Under the pieces are notes generated by a model. That model was given only the letters and a program-made list of their open reading frames with translations. It was not told where the DNA came from and did no database searches. A stretch of 11,652 nt of DNA from Thalassiosira profunda (Eukaryota; Bacillariophyta; Thalassiosirophyceae; Thalassiosirales; Thalassiosiraceae), in assembly GCA_036939355.1 (NCBI GenBank), contig JALLAP010000593.1:1-11652 (forward strand), read 5' to 3'. This document shows, piece by piece, positions 7,050 to 11,652 of the stretch (position 1 is its first letter; every line of letters begins with the position of its first letter). The position numbers and the translations under genes are program-made.

Positions 7050-8176
7050 CCAGGGCAGCCGCCAAGCAAGAGAACGGCGAGAATAGCTGAAGTTAGTTTG
7101 CTAGCGACACTGTTTTCACCGCATGCATCGAAGTGTTTCGAAGCCAACTCCCCTCCTCTGATATCTTGGCTCCTGCCGCACCTTCACCACCTACGTCAAA
7201 ATGCAAAGCAAAAGAAACCTTGTCAGTGTTGGTTTGTATCCTAATTCACATCCCATGCCAGATCGAAAGCCAGCACACAAGGCAAAGGAAGGAGTGCAGC
7301 ACATTGCCACACAAACATTGCTTTTTGTCAGACAGCGACACGCCGAGGTGAAGGAATGCTCGGCGGGTTATTAAATCCGACATGTCACACAATCATTTCG
7401 TTTACTCACCATCCTGCCACCCCTTACCCTGTGCAGCATACAAGCATTTGCAGAAAGCAACGTGTAAGCAAGGATAGAAGCGTGAGAGATGTGCCCTCCT
7501 TCTATACCTTCCGCACGTCAGCAAAGCGCTAATGCGGAAGGGCGAAATGGAGGGGTTCAAGGCACATCGCAAATTGCAATGCACCACTTTTCTCGCAAGG
7601 TAAACAAATCTGCCCAAGGTAGCGGCATTCATACGAGCAGAAACACATCCTTGCTGATCTTTCCTCAGACAGGCACCGACTTACAATCAACCGTTGATCC
7701 CCTGCACATTTTGTCTGTGTAAATAGGAACGTAGCGAGAGAGTGAGAGAGAAATGTAAATCCAACAATACCGTCAACCCTCTCACAAAAGAAGATCATGA
7801 ATCAGAAACATCACTATCATTCCTCGCAAACGAAGTTGCATCAGACGGAATCCGACTGTAAATGGGTGATTGGCTTCATCCTCTTCATCGATTGTATCTA
7901 CATCTGCTCGGAAATTAAAACATAAGTCTTCAGACGTCCCCCAGTGCCCAACGCAAAGACTGCGCTCGCGGAATCCTCCGAATGTCAGTAAGGAGGATCC
8001 GCGACACGGAGCGTAGGGATGATGTATCGTCATCGCAGAGTGGCCGCCCGTTGCGCCCACAAGTCAAGGTTGCGATGTGCACTTACCACGGCCCCCATTA
8101 TTGTTCGTTTGCAACCCATACCCTCCGTATCCCCATATTCCACTTTCCCCGGATAACACGTGTTCCGCACCTTCCA
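7050..8176. other. 1.1-kb stretch without a convincing gene; 3' ends and candidate spliced transcripts
   Basis: This gap lies between the convergent ends of the RING/Sel1 gene and the L17 gene. It is AT-richer and has no long ORF with protein-like composition. Two intron-like pieces stand out: 7600-7668 on the plus strand and 7904-8086 on the minus strand. A further GTGAGT donor-like site is at 7409 on the minus strand. A GAGAGAGTGAGAGAGA low-complexity patch is at about 7735-7750. No tRNA, rRNA or mobile element was recognised. It may carry long 3' UTRs or a non-coding RNA. Confidence 0.45.
7489..7722 (+). other. Candidate two-exon transcript with 69-bp intron (7600-7668), coding status doubtful
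   Basis: CGCAAG|GTAAAC at 7600 and CTTTCCTCAG ending at 7668 delimit 69 bp, the same size class as the proven introns, with a CTGAT branch-site match 10-12 nt before the acceptor. A frame starting ATGTGCCCTCC at 7489 runs through both exons to TAA at 7720-7722. The encoded peptide (77 residues unspliced, 54 spliced) has no recognisable features. A second frame from the ATG near 7532 is also open across the junction. A non-coding or fortuitous signal is equally possible. Confidence 0.25.
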
Positions 8177-8177
8177 T
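7782..8177 (-). other. Candidate spliced downstream ORF overlapping the L17 stop codon, 70 residues
   Basis: On the minus strand the L17 stop TAA (8179-8177) is followed at once by TG, making TAATG with an ATG at 8177. This frame runs 30 codons to a strong donor (GTG|GTAAGT, intron from 8086), and an acceptor GAGCAG ends at 7904. Joining the pieces (183-bp intron) keeps the frame to TGA at 7784-7782. The product would begin MEGAEHVLSGESGIWGYGGYG and end in a hydrophobic tail (MIVMFLIHDLLL). The simpler reading is an intron in the L17 3' UTR with a chance ORF; the splice sites are more believable than the protein. Confidence 0.3.
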
Positions 8178-8707
8178 TAAATCTTGCTCGGCCCGTACTT
8201 CTCCGTGGGCAGCCTCCGTTTGCTCTTCAGCTCCTCCGTCATGTCCACGGGCTCGATGCCCGCATTCTCCAGCACCTCCCTCAAATTGTTGAAGTACTTC
8301 TCCTTCCTTTTCTTCGGCACCCGCGCCGCGCGGATCTCCCCCGGCCGATCCACATACTCGATCGTCGCCATGGGGGCGTTGTCCCCGGCGCGGGGGCGGC
8401 TCAATTTCATCACGCGGGTGTATCCCCCGTCCCGGTCCTCGTAGCGGGGGCCCAGGACCTCGAAGAGCTTGGTCACCGCGGGCTTTTCGCGGACGATCTT
8501 CATGGCCATTTGCTTCCCGTGGATGGTGGTGTGGCGCTTGGTGTAGCCGATGACCTTGTCGGCCAGGTGTCTGAGCTCTTTGGCTTTGGGCACGGTGGTC
8601 ACGATGCGCTCGTATTTTATCAGGGAGGTGACCATGTTCCGGAGCATCGCCCATTTGTGCTCGGGCGTGCGGCCGAGCTTCCGGTATTGGGCGAGGCGCT
8701 TCCTCAT
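8177..8707 (-). CDS. MRPL17: Mitochondrial-type 50S ribosomal protein L17 (bL17m), 176 residues
   Basis: The single-exon product matches the bacterial L17 family: LGRTPEHKWAMLRNMVTSLI (11-30), YERIVTTVPKAKELRHLADK (32-51), LFEVLGPRY (81-89), GGYTRVMK (94-101) and RAGDNAPMATIEYVDR (106-121). L17 sits near the exit of the peptide tunnel on the large ribosomal subunit. The absence of a plastid-type bipartite leader and the close resemblance of RKLGRTPEH to plant mitochondrial L17 favour mitochondria. A cleavable presequence is not obvious, which is usual for this protein. After the conserved core comes a charged extension of about 55 residues (PKKRKEKYFNNLREVLENAG to YGPSKI) that bacterial L17 lacks. 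The ATG at 8707 is preceded by a TTGCAA element 12 nt upstream. The longer reading in another frame is a shadow. Confidence 0.93.
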   Translation of the reverse strand: MRKRLAQYRKLGRTPEHKWAMLRNMVTSLIKYERIVTTVPKAKELRHLADKVIGYTKRHTTIHGKQMAMKIVREKPAVTKLFEVLGPRYEDRDGGYTRVMKLSRPRAGDNAPMATIEYVDRPGEIRAARVPKKRKEKYFNNLREVLENAGIEPVDMTEELKSKRRLPTEKYGPSKI

Positions 8708-9076
8708 GATGGGTGGTGTTGCAATTTAATTTGTGTGGAGTTGATGGTTGATGGGTTATGCAAAAAAGCGATGCCGCCGCAGCTGGCACAGGTGAACGGC
8801 GACGAAGGAGGGGTGGACGAGAGGATTTACAGCGCCGTCAGGGCCCCGGGTTGGGATAGAGCCGCGGGGAGGTGAGTGTGGTGTTGAGGTGGTTGTTGGT
8901 GTGGCGCTTGGGTTGTTGGGTTGTTGTTGTTTGGCGGGGGTTACGTAGGTAGGTATTGTACGTAAGTACTTTGGAAGCAGGGGCGACTCCACTCTCCTCC
9001 TCCTATTTGGAATGGCGGACGCCAGCTCCACGCAACTGACACTGCTTCTCTCGTTCCGGCTGCAATGTTGCCTCTA
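8708..9076. promoter_or_regulatory. Intergenic region with probable L17 promoter
   Basis: The region lies between the L17 start and the 3' end of the disulfide isomerase gene, both on the minus strand. It contains TACGTAGG at 8942-8949 and a second TACGTA at 8959-8964, the first identical to an element in the divergent GT90 promoter (768-775). A GT-rich low-complexity patch (GGTTGTTGGTGTGG type) lies at about 8888-8935. A TTGCAATTTAATTT stretch lies just upstream of the L17 ATG. No convincing small gene is present. Confidence 0.4.
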
Positions 9077-10703
9077 CTATTGATCCTTCTTCGCCTTTGG
9101 ATCGTCCTCCGCCACTTCTTCCTTCTCCGTCGTTGATTCCTCCTCGGGCCGGCTAGGAATAGGCGGTGGCATCGGCGGGGGAATCAGCACATCTCCCACT
9201 TCCTTTGGCAGGGCCAGCCAAAACACCGTCAGGAACAACGCCAGCATCGAAAATAAGCTCCACGGCATGTAATCCACAAAGACCTGCAGAAACTCCTCGA
9301 GTGGTCCCTTCTGCGGCTTCTCCTGCTCCCTCGATTGGATCTCCCCACTCTTCACTGCCGCAATGAACTCCGCAATGCCAAATACGGACGCGTCCTGCCA
9401 GTACGTGCGATTGGGCACGTCGATCACGAACAATTCCGGCAGATTGTCCCTCCCGATGGAGAATTGGTTGAGAAACTTGTCCCACTTTTTGCCGTCCATC
9501 TTTCCGAACACATAATCCTCTTTGTGGGCTCCGTTGACGGCGTATTGTTTGAGTTCTCGATGGAATTGGGTCGTTCGGACTTCGTCGTCCGGGTTGTACA
9601 CCGCAATGGCCAGCGCCTTCCCCCGCCGGCTGACGTAGCGAAAGTTGTGCCCGCCCAGCTCGATCACCACCGCGAGGTTCTGCTCCCGTACAAACTCAAC
9701 CAATGCGTCCGTGGTCGCCTCCCCGGCGTAAATTCGAGGAGGGACGTCCTCTTCGATGCGCGCGATGAATCCCCCGGCGGGCACGGCGCCCTCCTCCCCG
9801 TCGAAGAATTGGGCAAGTTCCTCTTTTGTCGTGTCGGGCGACAGCAGGCCGAACGAGCCCAGCGCCTGGAACTTTCGGGCCACCTGGCCGAAGACGCGGG
9901 TGCGCTCCGTGGATTGGATCAGTTTTTCCGCTGCCTTTTCGGCGTCGGTGGCTCCCGAGGCATCGATCGATTCCAACGACTCTCCGTCTGAACTGGGATC
10001 GTACACCACAAACGCCACAGGGATTCGGCCGAGCAATTCCCTCTTCGCCTCCTCGCGCGTGGACACGATTTTCACCGCCCTTTCGCTCATCTTCTCCCCA
10101 AAGGTGATAATGGAATCCTTGTCCCGCCCCAACGGATAGTCGTGGAAGTCCCCGTCCCGAAAGTATTTCAGCGTGGGATAGCCCTTGATGCCGAACCGGT
10201 TGCACAGCTTCTTCTCGGAGGTGCAGTCCACCTTCCCGATGGCCATTTTTCTAGATACCGACACAGCAGATATCGTATGAGACAACTGCAACGAGAAATC
10301 GCTGGATACGAGCACTCCTTCTCACCCTGCCAAGAAAGGAGCGACGGCATCGAGCACCGGCTCGAGCTTCTTGCAGTGGCCGCACCTATTGTTTGTATGA
10401 GTGTAGCAAGAAGCAGCAAATTGCAAAATTGACTCATAAGAGGTGCGCATCAATCCAAGGCGGCGCGCGAACGGCGACGGAATGCAACCACCAGCACACT
10501 CACCAGGGTGCGTAAAACTTGAGCAGCCACAGCCCGTTCGCCGGATCCTTCAGGTGGTCGTCGAAGTCCTTCGTTCGCAGCTTCACGACGGTGGCGTGGG
10601 GGGTGCCGACGTCCGCGGCCTCGGCATTGCCGACGAGGAAGGCGACGAGGAACGCGACGAGGAACGCCGCGATGAGGAGCGCTGCGGACGGTCGGAGGGC
10701 CAT
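9077..10703 (-). CDS. TMX3-like transmembrane protein disulfide isomerase, 477 residues, three exons (10703-10504, 10385-10326, 10250-9077)
   Basis: Joining the exons gives a signal peptide (core AFLVAFLVAFLV, about residues 13-24), then a thioredoxin domain with the active site WCGHCKK (C68, C71) and the cis-proline P112 in GYPTLKYF. Long luminal thioredoxin-like regions lacking further CxxC follow. One membrane helix lies at about 417-434 (WSLFSMLALFLTVFWLAL). A Pro-rich, acidic cytosolic tail of about 43 residues ends KKDQ. K at -3 and -4 makes a KKxx signal for retrieval to the ER, as in human TMX3 (KKKD). The protein should catalyse thiol-disulfide exchange on ER clients. Intron 1 splits the Trp codon next to CGHC (TG|G), phase 2; intron 2 is also phase 2. 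The start at 10703 gives an ideal signal peptide. An in-frame ATG at 10817 would add 38 residues. Confidence 0.93.
10251..10325 (-). other. Spliceosomal intron 2 of the disulfide isomerase gene
   Basis: The donor is GTGAGA from 10325, the acceptor GTATCTAG ends at 10251, and the length is 75 bp. A CTCAT branch site (A at 10278) is 27 nt from the acceptor. An earlier TTGCAG lies upstream of the branch site; using it would add 35 nt and shift the frame, so the TAG is preferred. Splicing creates GGA (Gly87) and continues KMAIGKVDC. Confidence 0.9.
10386..10503 (-). other. Spliceosomal intron 1 of the disulfide isomerase gene
   Basis: The donor is GTGAGT from 10503 and the acceptor ACAATAG ends at 10386; 118 bp, the longest intron assigned to a gene here. 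Splicing makes TG|G TGC GGC CAC TGC, that is WCGHC. A CTCAT branch-site match lies 12 nt from the acceptor. Confidence 0.93.
10632..10667 (-). repeat. Three tandem 12-bp units encoding (AFLV)3 in the signal peptide
   Basis: On the plus strand the unit is GACGAGGAACGC, present three times with one mismatch in the first copy. On the coding strand it gives AFLV three times, forming the hydrophobic core of the disulfide isomerase signal peptide. A degenerate fourth copy may precede it in coding order (IAAFLV shares its start). Confidence 0.85.
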
Positions 10704-11194
10704 CGTTTGCAAGGTTGCGACGGCGAATGGGGCGGCGGGCGTCGTGGCGTGGCCTGGCGCGTGAAGGAAGCTTTGGTGCTTGGTGCACCCGCCGCGGATC
10801 TTTTCTACGCATTGCATAAGCTTCAGAGAGACGTTTGTCGCGTAAATTGCAATTCTTATTACACGTGTCGCATGCAAACGGGCTCATTGGCTCACCGCGC
10901 GGATAGATGCACCACCAAGGGGAGGAGGCGTGGATCACCATAAAGCGGCGCAGCACAGTGGGACGCCTTGAGGAGGTCGCTAGCCCAAGAGATTCGCCGC
11001 GTCGTGCTCGGTTGATCCTCGTTGAGTCATACTGCAATATACTTATCATCGTCTTACATCGATCGCGCCGACAGTGAACCATCACGCTCCATCACGTTCG
11101 TCATTCGTCGGTTCAGGCTCTGCTTCGACGCTTGCAGCGCTCGCGGGATGAATTGACGCGACAATTTGCAAACACAATTTGCAATCAATCGACC
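10704..11194. promoter_or_regulatory. Divergent promoter region between the disulfide isomerase and the Q-rich secreted protein genes
   Basis: The 491-bp gap feeds two outward-facing genes. It contains a 10-bp palindrome AATTGCAATT at 10845-10854, an E-box-like CACGTG at about 10862-10867, and two tandem ACAATTTGCAA copies next to the plus-strand start. An in-frame minus-strand ATG at 10817 lies here and could extend the isomerase N-terminus. No separate gene is supported. Confidence 0.45.
11161..11184 (+). repeat. Tandem 13-bp direct repeat (ACAATTTGCAA core) in the leader of the Q-rich gene
   Basis: ACAATTTGCAA occurs at 11161-11171 and again at 11174-11184, identical over 11 bp and with a period of 13 bp. 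The second copy ends 10 bp before the ATG at 11195. The TTGCAA core recurs near other gene starts in this window. Confidence 0.8.
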
Positions 11195-11599
11195 ATGGAT
11201 CCTCCGCGGCCATCTCGCACGAGGCGGAAACTGTGGCCCTGCCTCATAATATTAATACCGGCGGCGGCATCGGCGTCCCTCGGGCCGTCGTCGTTGTCGC
11301 CCTTCGGGGTCCGGAAGGCATTGCTGTCCGGGCAGAGGCGAGGGCAACACAACAATTATTCAGATCAGAGTCGAGGGAGGCGCGACGTTATATACTCGTG
11401 TCGGGGAGGGTACGCCGATTTTGCAGGAGACGACGACGACGGTCCGTGGGACGACGAGCAGCAGCAAAAAAGCGATGGTGGTGCCGAGCAAGAACCACAG
11501 CAACCGCAGCAACAATCGCAGCAGCCACCGCAGCAGCGGCAGCAATATCCTGGGCAGCCAAATGCGTATGGACAATCGCCGCCTCCGTGGCGAGGCTAT

Positions 11600-11652
<53 letters not shown>
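11195..11652 (+). CDS. Secreted glutamine-rich low-complexity protein, 3' end cut by window edge
   Basis: The ATG at 11195 has a strong context (GACCATGG) and opens a frame of 152 codons that runs off the window without a stop. Residues 7-12 are basic, then LWPCLIILIPAAASAS (13-28) is a typical signal peptide with an Ala-x-Ala cleavage region, so the protein should enter the secretory pathway. After about 45 residues of Ser/Arg-rich sequence comes an acidic DDDDGPWDDE (79-88), then a Gln/Pro-rich part and finally 17 or more Gln encoded by pure CAG. Plastid import through a bipartite leader is possible, since Ser/Arg-rich sequence follows the signal peptide, but no clear FAP-type motif is present. 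Function is unknown: candidates are a cell wall or matrix protein, or the low-complexity head of a larger membrane protein. Confidence 0.8.
11600..11652 (+). repeat. Pure CAG trinucleotide repeat (at least 17 units), coding polyglutamine
   Basis: From 11600 to the edge the sequence is uninterrupted CAG, 53 nt, and it continues beyond the window. It is in frame with the Q-rich protein. Upstream glutamines use both CAA and CAG, so this tract looks like a later slippage expansion. Confidence 0.95.

Noticed and set aside
7050..8176. tRNA, small RNA or mobile element in the gene-poor stretch
   Set aside because: No cloverleaf arms with a TTCNANNC-type loop, no terminal inverted repeats and no transposase-like frame could be seen on either strand.
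8064..8789. A 241-codon minus-strand frame covering the whole L17 gene
   Set aside because: It is the alternative frame of L17, rich in Arg/Pro/His/Gly with no domain, and it begins with GTG. Only its tail, which enters the candidate spliced small ORF, was kept as an observation.
9335..9991. A 218-codon plus-strand frame opposite the disulfide isomerase
   Set aside because: It is antisense to the third exon, whose thioredoxin-family sequence and membrane helix are clear.
10284..10289. TTGCAG as the acceptor of isomerase intron 2
   Set aside because: Using it inserts 35 nt and breaks the frame before KMAIGKVDC; the TAG at 10252-10251 restores the thioredoxin fold and has a branch site at the right distance.
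1..11652. CRISPR array, bacterial operon or prophage
   Set aside because: There are no spaced repeats. The genes have spliceosomal introns and eukaryotic start contexts, and the proteins carry ER/Golgi signals.

Overview
The window is nuclear DNA from a protist, most likely a photosynthetic-lineage stramenopile (ochrophyte: diatom or pelagophyte relative). Three things point there. Genes are dense, GC-rich and interrupted by short GT-AG introns (73 to 118 bp). The gene at 5424 has the RING-plus-Sel1 architecture that is greatly expanded in that group. The L17 gene is of the bacterial type but encoded among eukaryotic genes, as expected for a mitochondrial ribosomal protein. Placing it below the level of stramenopiles would be guesswork.

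Layout, left to right. Two divergent genes share a promoter region of about 390 bp: a cut-off gene on the minus strand (1-559) and a complete two-exon gene on the plus strand (953-2823). The second encodes a CAP10/GT90 glycosyltransferase; both start with a basic, type II signal anchor and share a homologous block, so they look like a paralogous pair. Next come a two-exon gene for a 142-residue orphan protein (3017-3528), convergent with a two-exon TPR protein gene on the minus strand (3823-4969), and a divergent intronless gene (5424-7049) encoding four Tudor/SH3-like modules, a RING finger and Sel1 repeats. About 1.1 kb without a convincing gene follows, holding two candidate introns and a possible spliced small ORF. 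On the minus strand lie the mitochondrial-type L17 gene (8177-8707) and a three-exon TMX3-like membrane protein disulfide isomerase (9077-10703). A plus-strand gene for a secreted, glutamine-rich protein runs off the right edge inside a pure CAG repeat (11195-11652).

Several products belong to the secretory pathway: GT90 enzymes in the ER/Golgi, a disulfide isomerase with an ER-retrieval tail, and an exported Q-rich protein. This looks like ordinary gene clustering rather than an operon. All five introns assigned to genes have a CTNAY branch-site match 12-27 nt from the acceptor, which supports the gene models. No mobile element, CRISPR array, rRNA or tRNA was recognised.
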